DNA of 64,000 nucleotides from Paenibacillus sp. FSL A5-0031 (lineage in GTDB: Bacteria; Bacillota; Bacilli; Paenibacillales; Paenibacillaceae). The notes under the pieces were generated by a model that saw only the letters and a program-made list of their open reading frames with translations, was not told the DNA's origin and did not search any database. The translations under genes were made by a program, and so were the position numbers. This document shows positions 1 to 8,501 of this stretch, piece after piece; position 1 is the first letter of the stretch; each line of letters opens with the position of its first letter. The DNA lies in assembly GCF_001956295.1 (NCBI RefSeq), contig NZ_MRTD01000017.1, forward strand, positions 93,719 to 157,718, written 5' to 3'.

Positions 1-534
1 GGATCGGGTGCGCTCGGTGATTTAGGTTCTCATATTCTCGATCTTAAGCGCTTCCTTATCGGAGAAACCGTGAAGGTTATCGCAGATGCAGGAACGATTG
101 TAAAAGAGCGGGACAACCTAAATAGAGAGGGCAAAGGCGAGGTGGATGTTGATGATTTCTGTCATGTGCTTGCCCGTTTTGAAGATGGCGGCTCCTCTAC
201 GATGAACATATCCCGTTTCGCTTTTGGTCGAGGCAATTACCAACGGATCGAGATTTATGGTACGCAAGGAGCGCTCATCTACAACCTTGAAGAAGAGGAT
301 AGCCTTGAAATCAAGCTTGGAGAGGATACGCAATTCCGTAAAATAGATATTCCAAATTCGTTCACAGCAAATCAAATGCAGTCCTTCTTTAATTTGCTGA
401 ACGGCAAGCAAGATGGTCTCGACGCATCAATTGAGGATGGTTATATCAATCAGCTGACTCTGGATTCTATTCTCCTGTCCACTCAGGAAGAGCGCTGGAT
501 TACGATAACACAGGAGGCTTCTAACAATGGCTAA
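1..534 (+). CDS. Gfo/Idh/MocA-family oxidoreductase, C-terminal part (5' cut by window edge)
   Basis: The frame is open from base 1 without a start, so the gene begins outside the window; a GTG at 70 is internal. The first residues, GALGDLGSHILDLKRFL, match the conserved start of the C-terminal substrate/dimerisation domain of Gfo/Idh/MocA NAD(P)-dependent sugar dehydrogenases. The rest is a beta-rich segment (DVDDFCHVLARFEDG, then RIEIYGTQGALIYNL) typical of that fold. The NAD-binding Rossmann half is not visible, so cofactor and substrate cannot be named. The stop overlaps the next gene by 8 bp, which suggests co-translation with the ThuA-like protein. Such pairs are common in sugar-utilisation operons. 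Family call is firm; substrate unknown. Confidence 0.85.
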   Translation, partial: GSGALGDLGSHILDLKRFLIGETVKVIADAGTIVKERDNLNREGKGEVDVDDFCHVLARFEDGGSSTMNISRFAFGRGNYQRIEIYGTQGALIYNLEEEDSLEIKLGEDTQFRKIDIPNSFTANQMQSFFNLLNGKQDGLDASIEDGYINQLTLDSILLSTQEERWITITQEASNNG

Positions 535-1258
535 TATAAAGGTAACTGTCTGGAATGAATATCGGCATGAGAAGCAAAATGAACAGGTAGCAAGCATCTA
601 TCCCGAAGGAATTCATAACGCAATTGGCGGTTACTTGAAGACAGTGGATGGCTTTGAAGTAAAGACAGCGGTTCTCGATGATCCTGAACATGGGCTAAGC
701 GATGATGTGTTGTATCATACGGATGTGCTCATCTGGTGGGGACATCTCGCTCATGCTGAGGTGCGGGACGATATTGTCGAGAAAGTGCGCGCACGCGTCA
801 TGGAGGGCATGGGGTTAATCGTTCTTCATTCTGGCCATGGCTCCAAAATATTTGAGCGTTTGTTAGGCACTAAAACAGGAGATCTCAAATGGCGCGATGA
901 TGGCGAGAAAGAGCGGGTTTGGGTTATCGAGCACGGCCATCCGATTGCGGACGGCTTAAATGATTATATTGAAATTCCGAAGGAAGAAATGTACGGGGAG
1001 CGCTTTGACATACCCGCACCGGATGAGCTCGTATTTATTTCCTGGTTCGAGGGGGGAGAGGTATTTCGAAGCGGCTGCTGCTACCGAAGAGGAAAAGGCA
1101 AGTTGTTTTATTTCCGGCCTGGACATGAAACATTCCCGATCTACCATCATCCAGATGTGCTGAAAGTCATTGCGAATGGCGTACGATGGGCGGCTCCTGT
1201 TCAAGGCGCAAGCATATCGTTAGGACGTGTTGCTCCGCTCGAGCCAATTGGAAAGTAA
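527..1258 (+). CDS. ThuA-like domain protein (trehalose-utilisation type)
   Basis: This 243-residue protein starts at ATG 527 after an AGGAGG at 512-517 that lies inside the previous gene. The opening VTVWNEYRHE, then YPEGIHNAIGGYL, then DVLIWWGHLAH and GLIVLHSGHGSK, are hallmarks of the ThuA family, which has a class I glutamine-amidotransferase-like fold. Family members take part in trehalose/disaccharide catabolism in rhizobia, and in Firmicutes they often sit beside Gfo/Idh/MocA oxidoreductases, as here. A late motif, YFRPGHETFPIYHHPDV, is also characteristic. No signal peptide is seen, so it is probably cytoplasmic. A very strong terminator follows directly, so this is the last gene of its operon. 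The reaction is not established. Confidence 0.85.
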   Translation: MANIKVTVWNEYRHEKQNEQVASIYPEGIHNAIGGYLKTVDGFEVKTAVLDDPEHGLSDDVLYHTDVLIWWGHLAHAEVRDDIVEKVRARVMEGMGLIVLHSGHGSKIFERLLGTKTGDLKWRDDGEKERVWVIEHGHPIADGLNDYIEIPKEEMYGERFDIPAPDELVFISWFEGGEVFRSGCCYRRGKGKLFYFRPGHETFPIYHHPDVLKVIANGVRWAAPVQGASISLGRVAPLEPIGK

Positions 1259-1263
1259 ATGGT

Positions 1264-1318
1264 GAAGGTGTCTTATCTTTCTGTTTAGACAGAAAGATAA
1301 GACACCTTCTTTATTTTT
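1264..1318 (+). terminator. Strong intrinsic terminator after the ThuA-like gene
   Basis: A perfect 20-bp stem (1264-1283 with 1290-1309) closes a 6-nt loop and is followed by a T-rich tail. It ends the oxidoreductase/ThuA transcript. Confidence 0.9.
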
Positions 1319-1367
1319 CTAAAAAAGCGGCATTTAAAACGGAGTGAAATACGACACCTTTTCCGCA

Positions 1368-1382
1368 ATGAAAACGGTTTCT
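1368..1382 (+). promoter_or_regulatory. cre site (CcpA operator) upstream of the dextran-type operon
   Basis: The 15-mer ATGAAAACGGTTTCT fits the Bacillus cre consensus WTGNAANCGNWNNCW at every fixed position. It lies about 60 bp before the first gene of the ABC/GH66 operon, where CcpA would repress transcription when preferred sugar is present. That the site is used is inferred. Confidence 0.6.
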
Positions 1383-1441
1383 AGCGAAGAATGATTTAAG
1401 CATAATGAAGGAGAAGCATAAATATGAGGAGGGTCAATCCT

Positions 1442-2764
1442 ATGAAATGGTACAAAACAATTTCGTACGGGGTACTAGCGGCGGTAATGGCTTTTACGAT
1501 TACGGCGTGTGGAAACGGAAATAACGCACCTGCCAATAGCGGAGGAAATGCTCCGAAAAATGAAAGCGGTAACGCTCCGGCAGCGGGTGGCAAAAAAATT
1601 ACTATTGAATACTGGCATACCTATAGCGATCAAGAAGAGAAGGTGCTCACGGAAAATATTAAGCCGCTCTTTGAGAAAGAAAACCCGGGTATCGAGCTCA
1701 AGCTGACAAGAATGCCATACGAGGGCTTGAAAGAGCAGGTTATTGCCGGAGTAGCGGGCGATGCAGCACCTGACCTCATGCGAATGGATATTATTTGGGT
1801 TCCTGAATTTGCCAAGATGGGAGCGCTGCAAGATATAAGCAAGAATGAGGGTTTTGATGCATTAAAAGCAAATACGTTCGAAGCGCCTATGGAAACGAAT
1901 GCCTATAACGGCGGCTACTATGGCGTTCCAGTAAACACAAATACAAAAATTGCTATCTACAATAAAGCGGTTTTGGATGAAATCGGCGTAAAAGAAGCTC
2001 CTGCGACAATGGATGAGTTCGTTGCAGCAGCCAAGCTTGCGGTCGCAAAAGGCAAACCGGGCGGTATTGGCATCGGCGGAGCGAACGTATGGGCAGCATC
2101 GCCTTACTTCTGGAGCCTTGGCGGTTCATTGACGAACGAGGACTATACAAAGGTTGAAGGCTACTTGAATAGCCCGGAGAGCGTAAAAGCGCTCGAAATG
2201 ATTGTACAGTGGAATAAAGACGGACTTGTAACGCCTACGATTCTTGGCGGCGAGCCAGGCGCATGGGACGGTATGAAAAACAATGATTATATGATGATTG
2301 ATGACGGCCCTTGGTTTTACAGCATTCTGATGAACGAAGCAGAATCGAAATTCAAACCGCTGGAGCAAACGGTTCGCGGCTTGATTCCTGCTGGTGCAGG
2401 CGGCAGCCGATCTGTTGTAGGCGGCGAGGATCTTGTTATCTTTGCAAACTCAAAGCATCCGCAAGAGGCGTGGACATTTGCAAAATGGATGCTTGGCGAC
2501 GAGCCGCAAAAGATCATGAGCAAGCTTGGTCTTATCCCTACAAACAAAACGGCAGCAAACGATCCGGCATTTCTTGAGCAGCCATTCGTTACAGAATACG
2601 TGAAGCAGCTTGAAACTGCACTGCCGCGCACACCGATTCCACAATACGGCGAAATGGAAGGAATCGTTAATCTTGCTTTTGAGAAAGCGGTCCGTGGAGA
2701 GCTTAAACCAAAAGAAGCGCTCGATGAGGCAGCGAAAAACATTGAAGCTATTTTGAAGAAATAA
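1442..2764 (+). CDS. Carbohydrate ABC transporter substrate-binding lipoprotein
   Basis: This 440-residue family 1 extracellular solute-binding protein has a lipoprotein signal with lipobox ITAC (Cys23), followed by an Asn/Gly-rich linker. The ATG at 1442 is preferred because it follows GAGGAGGG (1426-1433) with an 8-nt spacer and gives a normal signal peptide; an upstream in-frame ATG at 1424 is possible. Mature motifs include ITIEYWHTYSDQE, APDLMRMDIIWVPEF and YGVPVNTNTKIAIYNK. Two permease genes and a GH66 hydrolase follow, so the ligand is probably an isomalto-oligosaccharide or another alpha-glucan fragment. The protein is clearly paralogous to the binding protein at 10068-11327. No ATPase gene is nearby, so a shared MsmX-like ATPase is likely. 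Confidence 0.93.
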   Translation: MKWYKTISYGVLAAVMAFTITACGNGNNAPANSGGNAPKNESGNAPAAGGKKITIEYWHTYSDQEEKVLTENIKPLFEKENPGIELKLTRMPYEGLKEQVIAGVAGDAAPDLMRMDIIWVPEFAKMGALQDISKNEGFDALKANTFEAPMETNAYNGGYYGVPVNTNTKIAIYNKAVLDEIGVKEAPATMDEFVAAAKLAVAKGKPGGIGIGGANVWAASPYFWSLGGSLTNEDYTKVEGYLNSPESVKALEMIVQWNKDGLVTPTILGGEPGAWDGMKNNDYMMIDDGPWFYSILMNEAESKFKPLEQTVRGLIPAGAGGSRSVVGGEDLVIFANSKHPQEAWTFAKWMLGDEPQKIMSKLGLIPTNKTAANDPAFLEQPFVTEYVKQLETALPRTPIPQYGEMEGIVNLAFEKAVRGELKPKEALDEAAKNIEAILKK

Positions 2765-2772
2765 GTGAAATG

Positions 2773-2813
2773 CTAGAGCCTTCATCTGCTGCAAAGGTAG
2801 ATGAAGGCTCTAG
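2773..2813 (+). other. Intra-operon hairpin between binding-protein and permease genes
   Basis: A perfect 15-bp inverted repeat (2773-2787 with 2799-2813) around an 11-nt loop lies 9 bp after the binding-protein stop. It has no U-run, so it is more likely a 3' mRNA-stabilising or processing element than a full terminator. Such elements keep binding protein in excess over permease. Confidence 0.6.
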
Positions 2814-2843
2814 TGAGATGAAGGATAGGGAAGGAGCATCAAT

Positions 2844-3803
2844 ATGTCTATACCAGTGACGGGGCAGCCGAAACAAGAGCAGCGAATTCCGGCAGGCGTA
2901 AAGTTGAAAAAGGGCATTCAGCAGTGGATAAAGGTTATGCCTTATATCTTTCTTGGTGTTTTAGGAACGGCCGTATTCGTTATTTATCCGATGATCAAAA
3001 ACATAATTATAAGCTTCCAGGAATACAGCATTATGCCTAATGCAGAAAATCCATTCATTGGCTTTGCAAACTACGTATCCGCATTTACGGATCCGAACAA
3101 TAAAGTGTTAATGGCAATCCGAAATACGGTTCTGAACGTCGCGGTAACGGTACCCATTAACTGGTTTCTTGCCATCGTGTTTGCGGTCTTAATTAATATC
3201 CACTTCGTTAGGCATAAGATTGTGTTCCGCACGATTTATTATTTGCCCATCATCACATCTTGGATCGTGGTCGCGTTCTTGTTCCGGTTCATGTTCGCTG
3301 GCGGTGAATATGGCTTGATCAACTATATCTTTTATAAGCAGCTTGGCATATTCCATGAACCGATTAATTTTTTATCAAATTATTGGACGGCTATGATTGT
3401 CATCTGGTTGTTTCATATTTGGAAAACGGTTGGTTGGGGCGTAGTCATTTATTTGGCGGCCTTGCAGGGCATTTCGAAGGAATATTATGAAGCGGCGCAA
3501 ATTGACGGCGCTAACGGAACGAAGCAGTTCTGGAGCATTACGGTTCCGATGTTAGGTCCTGTCACCGCATTCGTTCTTATTAACCTAATTAACGGAGCAT
3601 TCAACTTCTTTCCACAAGTGTACTTTATTACCCGCGGCGGCCCGATGGATCAGACACAGACGCTGCCAAGCCTTATGTACATGCAAGCATTTAAGAACTT
3701 TAACTTTGGTTATGCATCTGCGGTAGCCGTCATGATGGGGATTGCAGTGTTTTTACTCACCTATTCTCAGATGAAAAAATTCGGCAATCAGCGGTTTTTG
3801 TAG
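2844..3803 (+). CDS. Carbohydrate ABC transporter permease, MalF/UgpA type
   Basis: This 319-residue inner-membrane permease has a short cytoplasmic N terminus and six hydrophobic segments, starting with PYIFLGVLGTAVFVIYPMI. The conserved EAA loop that docks the ATPase reads EYYEAAQIDGANGTKQFWSI. ATG 2844 follows AGGGAAGGAG. It lies 12 bp before its partner permease, with which it would form the transport channel for the lipoprotein encoded upstream. The ending segment with GGPMDQTQTLPSLMYMQAF is typical of the first-listed sugar permease of these operons. Substrate is inferred only from the neighbouring GH66 enzyme. Confidence 0.93.
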   Translation: MSIPVTGQPKQEQRIPAGVKLKKGIQQWIKVMPYIFLGVLGTAVFVIYPMIKNIIISFQEYSIMPNAENPFIGFANYVSAFTDPNNKVLMAIRNTVLNVAVTVPINWFLAIVFAVLINIHFVRHKIVFRTIYYLPIITSWIVVAFLFRFMFAGGEYGLINYIFYKQLGIFHEPINFLSNYWTAMIVIWLFHIWKTVGWGVVIYLAALQGISKEYYEAAQIDGANGTKQFWSITVPMLGPVTAFVLINLINGAFNFFPQVYFITRGGPMDQTQTLPSLMYMQAFKNFNFGYASAVAVMMGIAVFLLTYSQMKKFGNQRFL

Positions 3804-3815
3804 GAGGGAGAAGAA

Positions 3816-4649
3816 ATGAAAACTAAATGGCATATTCAGCTTCTAGTTTACAGCATTATCGTGCTTGGAGCGTTGGCTTTTCTATTTCCCTTCGTATATA
3901 TGATTATGACGAGCTTCATAAAAGGGGCATACTCGCTGCCGCGGCCTAAGGAAGTATTCTCTGTCATCCCAAACCTATATAATTACCAGCTAGTATGGAG
4001 CAAAAATAATTTTGCAAGGTATTTCCTGAACAGCTCGCTCGTTACCATCGTGTCTATGACAGGAAGTTTGTTTCTCGGCTGTTTAACCGCCTACGGGTTT
4101 GCCAGATTTACGTTTCCGGGCAAAGAGTTTCTATTTCGAATGTTTCTTCTGACCATGATGATTCCCGGAGTGATCAACATTATTCCACAGTTTCTAATTA
4201 TCAAATCATTTGGTTTGGTTAACACCTACTGGGGGCTATGGTTAATTTATATCGGCGGCGGTGTTGTTGGCAGCACGTTCTTCTTGCGTGGATTCTTTCA
4301 AAGCATTCCGAAGGAGTACGAGGAGTCCGTGTTGATCGATGGCGGTGGCAGCTGGCGCATTTTCTGGAATATTTACCTGCCTCAGTCGATGCCGGCGATT
4401 GCGACGCTTGCAGTTCTTTCCTTTCAAGGCACATGGGAGGAGTATTTCACGGCTCTAGTCATTATTAAGGATGAGGCGCTTCGGACGCTGCCAATTGCAC
4501 TGCTGATGTTCAACGATAAATATGCGACAAACTATTCATGGGTATTTGCTGCTTCCATTATAGCGCTCATTCCGACGATCATCCTTTATATTATTTTCCA
4601 AAAAAGATTCGTACAGGGTGGATTTAACGAAGGCGGAGTGAAGGGTTAA
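3816..4649 (+). CDS. Carbohydrate ABC transporter permease, MalG/UgpE type
   Basis: This 277-residue permease opens with a hydrophobic segment (LLVYSIIVLGALAFLFPFVYM) and has the pattern of about six membrane helices. The EAA loop reads EYEESVLIDGGGSWRIFWNI, with the family's usual glycine. ATG 3816 follows AGGAGGGAG and lies 12 bp after the MalF-type gene. The two permeases and the lipoprotein form a complete importer apart from the ATPase, which this locus lacks. The closing residues (VQGGFNEGGVKG) are typical of the family. The GH66 gene starts 22 bp downstream, which supports a single transcript. Confidence 0.93.
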   Translation: MKTKWHIQLLVYSIIVLGALAFLFPFVYMIMTSFIKGAYSLPRPKEVFSVIPNLYNYQLVWSKNNFARYFLNSSLVTIVSMTGSLFLGCLTAYGFARFTFPGKEFLFRMFLLTMMIPGVINIIPQFLIIKSFGLVNTYWGLWLIYIGGGVVGSTFFLRGFFQSIPKEYEESVLIDGGGSWRIFWNIYLPQSMPAIATLAVLSFQGTWEEYFTALVIIKDEALRTLPIALLMFNDKYATNYSWVFAASIIALIPTIILYIIFQKRFVQGGFNEGGVKG

Positions 4650-4671
4650 ATCTAAAAACAGGAGCTATCAA

Positions 4672-6465
4672 ATGAAACGGAAAAGAAATCGAAATAGAAT
4701 AAGTTCATCAGTCATTGTTGTCATTACCTCTTTTATGATTCTTGCTTCCGGCTGCAGCGAGCAGAAGGAAATAAAGGCGGAGCTTGTGAATAGCCAAGGT
4801 ATAATAAGTCGCTTGTCGACCGACAAATCGGCTTATCGTCCCGGCGACAACGTTCATTTTACGTTGGATTTGGCTAAAACGGAGTCAAAAGCGAAGGTGA
4901 TTGTCCAGTATCGCCATCTAGGGGAGAAGATCGCTGAGCAAGAAGTCAAGGTGGACGGCAATTCATTGGAATGGGATTGGACGCCTCCAAAGGAAGATGG
5001 CCGAGGTTATATGGCTGAGGTTTTCTTTGCAACGAAGGAAGAAGTGAAGGATCATCAGAACATCGCAGTTGACGTGTCCACAGACTGGAGCAAATTTCCT
5101 CGTTATGGTTATTTGGCGGACTTCCACAGCATGAATGGGGAAGAGATGGCAACAGTAATCGAACGTCTGAATCGGTTCCATATTAACGGCGTTCAGTTTT
5201 ATGATTGGCAGTATAAACATCATCAGCCTCTGAAGCTGGAAGGCAATCAACCAGCGTCGGAATGGCCGGATATTGCAAACAGGCCTGTCGCCTTGGATAC
5301 AATTAAAGGCTATATTGACCTTGCGCACAGCAAAAACATGAAGGCGATGAACTACAATTTATTGTTCGGGGCATATGAGGGGGCAGAGGCGGACGGCGTC
5401 AAAAAAGCGTGGGCGCTGTACAAAGATCCTTCGCAAGCGAATCAGGATAAGCATCCATTGCCAGACAGCTGGGCCAGCGACATTATGCTCTATGACCCAA
5501 ATAACGTGGAGTGGCAAAACTATCTGATCGATAAAGAAATTGAAGTATTTAACCAATTGAAATTCGACGGCTGGCATGTTGATCAATTAGGCGATCGCGG
5601 AGCGCTTTGGAATGCCAAAGGAGAAAGTGTAAAGCTGGCGCCTGGCTATGTATCATTCCTGAAAGCAGCCAAGGAGAAGCTGGATGTCGACTATGTAATG
5701 AACGCTGTCGGACAGTATGGGCAAGCCTTTATGGCTCCTCAAGCACCTCTCTCATTCCTATATACCGAAGTATGGGACGGGCATCCGAAGTATGGCAACC
5801 TGAAGGGGATTATCGATCAAAACAACCAGTTTAGCAAAAATAAGCTAAACACGGTGCTTGCTGCTTATATGAACTATGATTTGGCAAACGCGAGCGGCGA
5901 ATTTAATACGCCAGGTGTTCTGCTTACAGACGCAGTCATCTTCGCATCCGGCGGATCCCATCTAGAGCTTGGGGAAAATATGCTGGCCAAAGAGTATTTC
6001 CCTAATCGAAATCTCTCCATTCCAGCTGAACTGGAAGAGCAGCTTATTCGCTATTACGATTTCCTTGTCGCTTATCAGAACATTTTGCGAGATGGAGTAG
6101 AGGAATCTGAACTAATCGTATCAAGTACAGGGGACACAAGTGTTTCCGCTGCTCCAGAGCAAGGCAAAATATGGTCCTTTGCGAAGCAGAAAAGCGGAAG
6201 CGACATCGTTCACTTCATTAACTTCACTGGTGCTAAAACGATGGAGTGGAATGATAGCAAGGGCGAGCAAGCTGTACCTAATGAGCGTAAAGAAATAGAC
6301 ATTTCCATTGAGACAGAGCGTGAAGTTGCAAGTATCCTATTCGCCTCACCAGACTATTATCAAGGATCACCTATTAAGCTGAGCTTCAAGCAGCAAGAAG
6401 GCAAGGTTACACTTAAGCTTCCAGTCCTGAAATACTGGGATCTACTAACCATTAATTACAAGTGA
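4672..6465 (+). CDS. GH66 dextranase-like lipoprotein
   Basis: This 597-residue protein has a strongly basic N terminus and lipobox LASGC (Cys28), so it should be anchored outside the cell. A beta-sandwich domain (about 35-135, with STDKSAYRPGDNVHF) precedes a TIM barrel that begins near PRYGYLADFHSM and continues HINGVQFYDWQYKHH. These are signatures of glycoside hydrolase family 66 (endo-dextranases and cycloisomaltooligosaccharide glucanotransferases). FDGWHVDQLGDRG places the likely nucleophile at Asp304, and LYTEVWDGHP the likely acid/base at Glu366. The length suits a dextranase rather than the longer cyclising enzymes with their CBM35 insert, though exact product type cannot be read. 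It probably cuts dextran into oligosaccharides for the adjacent importer. Confidence 0.85.
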   Translation: MKRKRNRNRISSSVIVVITSFMILASGCSEQKEIKAELVNSQGIISRLSTDKSAYRPGDNVHFTLDLAKTESKAKVIVQYRHLGEKIAEQEVKVDGNSLEWDWTPPKEDGRGYMAEVFFATKEEVKDHQNIAVDVSTDWSKFPRYGYLADFHSMNGEEMATVIERLNRFHINGVQFYDWQYKHHQPLKLEGNQPASEWPDIANRPVALDTIKGYIDLAHSKNMKAMNYNLLFGAYEGAEADGVKKAWALYKDPSQANQDKHPLPDSWASDIMLYDPNNVEWQNYLIDKEIEVFNQLKFDGWHVDQLGDRGALWNAKGESVKLAPGYVSFLKAAKEKLDVDYVMNAVGQYGQAFMAPQAPLSFLYTEVWDGHPKYGNLKGIIDQNNQFSKNKLNTVLAAYMNYDLANASGEFNTPGVLLTDAVIFASGGSHLELGENMLAKEYFPNRNLSIPAELEEQLIRYYDFLVAYQNILRDGVEESELIVSSTGDTSVSAAPEQGKIWSFAKQKSGSDIVHFINFTGAKTMEWNDSKGEQAVPNERKEIDISIETEREVASILFASPDYYQGSPIKLSFKQQEGKVTLKLPVLKYWDLLTINYK

Positions 6466-6487
6466 GGTTGCAATAGCAGGCATAAAC

Positions 6488-6526
6488 AAGCGATACGAAA
6501 GATAGTTTTCGTGCGCTTTGTTTTGT
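6488..6526 (+). terminator. Probable terminator after the GH66 gene
   Basis: An imperfect stem pairs CAAGCG..ACGAAA with TTTTCGTGCGCTTTG, followed by TTTTG. It lies about 25 bp past the GH66 stop and would separate the transport operon from the regulatory operon. Confidence 0.55.
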
Positions 6527-6534
6527 ACACTGGT

Positions 6535-6549
6535 ATGAAAGCGCTTGCC
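6535..6549 (+). promoter_or_regulatory. cre-like site upstream of the sensor-kinase operon
   Basis: ATGAAAGCGCTTGCC matches the cre consensus except at its last base and contains the near-palindromic core TGAAAGCGCTT. It lies about 135 bp before the kinase gene, so catabolite control may cover both halves of the locus. Confidence 0.55.
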
Positions 6550-6682
6550 GATATAAAAGTAATGCATGGGAATGAATGGAGCGAAGCCAGCATAGCTGCG
6601 CTCCTCTACTATAAAACCTTCTATTTTAATCGTGTTGATTTAGGTAAACTAGGAGTATCTTCTTTAACAAGGTGGGCAGCTT

Positions 6683-8446
6683 ATGGCGCGCTTCGAGAAA
6701 ATAACGAACCGATTTGCTTCAAAAATGATTTTAGCGTTTTTACTCATTATTTTGATTCCGACCACTTTATCGGGTTTCTCTTTCTATTTGGAATCTTCCG
6801 CGCTTGTAAAACGAAATGTTAGAGCATCTACCGTCCAGGTTACCAAGCAAACCGCAGATGCCTTGTCTTCTATTTTCAACGCGGGAAGCGACACATCCGA
6901 TTTAATATACAGTGATTTGAAGGTGCAAAAATCAGCGATGCAATATACCTTGAGTCCGCTTAGCGAGCAGATCGAGATGACGCAATCATTAAATACGCTG
7001 CTTAATAACGTCGTTTATTCAAGCTCATTTGTAAGAATTGTTTATATCATTAAAAGTGGGGGCATCGGCTGGGGGAGCGGCACATTTTCTACACCCAAAC
7101 TGCGAAAGGTTGACTTGAATTATCAAGAGTGGGTAGCGGAGTCGAAAAAGCAGGATGGCGGGTTCGTATGGCAGCCGATGCGGAAGGATCCTTTTAGCGG
7201 CGGCGGGGAAAATACTGATCTTGTTCTCCCGATCAGCCGTGCGTTAAAAGACTTTGAATCGCTTCAGCAAATCGGCCTGCTGGTCGTTAATTTAAATGGC
7301 GAGGCCATTATTAATACGATTAAGCAAGTGAAGCTGGGGGAAACCGGACGTTATATGGTCGTTAACCCCAAAGGTGAAATTATGATCGATGCGGATCTTT
7401 CACGAATTGGTCAAATTGTGGAGGATGCCAAACTGCATGAGTTGATTGTACATAATGATGCAGTTGAATTCGAGTACGCCAATAAGGGCGTCCATTATTA
7501 TGGCGTAAAACAGCTGCTAAGCAATGGTTGGCTGCTGGTTGGCACAGTTCCTACGCTTGAAATAACGGGGGCGCTGGATAAGCTGCATACACGTATTTTA
7601 ATAACCTCAGCATGCTTCGCTTTGCTTGCGGTGCTCGTTGGTCTTATCATCGCGAAGAAGGTTACGAAACCTATCAAGCAATTAACGTTAGAGATGAGGA
7701 GAGTTCAGCAGGGAGATCTATCTGTTCGAACAGCGTTAACGTCTACAGACGAGATTGGGCTCATGAGTAGGCATTTTAATAAAATGCTGGATGAAATTGA
7801 ACAGCTGATGCTACGAGTGGAGCAGGAGCAAAACGAGAAGCTTGAGGCCGAGGTGCGTGCGGTCACTTACCGGATTCATCCGCATTTTCTCTACAATACG
7901 CTTAGTACGCTCAGATGGCTGATTCGAGCAGGAGAGATGGAGCGAGCCGATCAAGGGCTAGCGGCTCTAACTAGACTGCTTCAAGCGAATATGGGCAAGA
8001 ACGGGCAAATGATTACACTTGCGGAAGAGCTGGAGATCATTCAGAAATATATCGTTATTTTAGAAATGCGGTATGAGCAAAAATATGCTTTGGCTATAGA
8101 GGTACAGCCTGGGGCGGATCAAGTGAAAATTCCAAGGATGCTGCTTCAGCCGCTCGTTGAGAATGCGATCTTCCACGGCTTCGTGCCGCTTAATCGCGGA
8201 GGAGATATTACGATTAAGGTGACAGAGCAGCAGGGAGAGTTGCGGATTGTGATCCATGATGATGGCTCAGGAATATCAGAAGAGAAGTTGAAACAATTGA
8301 ATGCAAAGGAAGGTATGACGATAGCAGGCATAGGAATGAAGCATGTTTATGATTCCTTAAGGCTTTATTATGGCGCAGGCTCGGGCATATCTGTTACGAG
8401 TGATATTGGACTCGGTACTCATATTCATATCGTCATCCGTTTATAA
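6683..8446 (+). CDS. Sensor histidine kinase, YesM/LytS-like (His_kinase family)
   Basis: This 587-residue membrane kinase starts at ATG 6683 behind a modest AAGGTGGG. It has a first membrane helix at about residues 14-34, a large extracytoplasmic Cache-like sensor domain, and a second helix at about 303-323. A HAMP linker (KKVTKPIKQLTLEMRRVQQG) follows. The phospho-acceptor segment RIHPHFLYNTLSTL has its likely phosphorylated His at 401. The C terminus is a HATPase domain (LLQPLVENAIFHGF N-box, then DDGSGI). These kinases pair with AraC-type response regulators and respond to extracellular sugars. The regulator gene starts 55 bp downstream. With the binding protein at 10068 the three may form a three-component sensor. 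Confidence 0.93.
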   Translation: MARFEKITNRFASKMILAFLLIILIPTTLSGFSFYLESSALVKRNVRASTVQVTKQTADALSSIFNAGSDTSDLIYSDLKVQKSAMQYTLSPLSEQIEMTQSLNTLLNNVVYSSSFVRIVYIIKSGGIGWGSGTFSTPKLRKVDLNYQEWVAESKKQDGGFVWQPMRKDPFSGGGENTDLVLPISRALKDFESLQQIGLLVVNLNGEAIINTIKQVKLGETGRYMVVNPKGEIMIDADLSRIGQIVEDAKLHELIVHNDAVEFEYANKGVHYYGVKQLLSNGWLLVGTVPTLEITGALDKLHTRILITSACFALLAVLVGLIIAKKVTKPIKQLTLEMRRVQQGDLSVRTALTSTDEIGLMSRHFNKMLDEIEQLMLRVEQEQNEKLEAEVRAVTYRIHPHFLYNTLSTLRWLIRAGEMERADQGLAALTRLLQANMGKNGQMITLAEELEIIQKYIVILEMRYEQKYALAIEVQPGADQVKIPRMLLQPLVENAIFHGFVPLNRGGDITIKVTEQQGELRIVIHDDGSGISEEKLKQLNAKEGMTIAGIGMKHVYDSLRLYYGAGSGISVTSDIGLGTHIHIVIRL

Positions 8447-8501
8447 AGCTAAAGCTTCCGAGTTCAGATATTGCTGCCTACAACTTCGAGGAGGAAATGA
8501 C

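Noticed and set aside
6511..6822. A 103-codon open frame before the kinase gene
   Set aside because: It overlaps a terminator, a cre-like site and the kinase start, and its translation has no family character.
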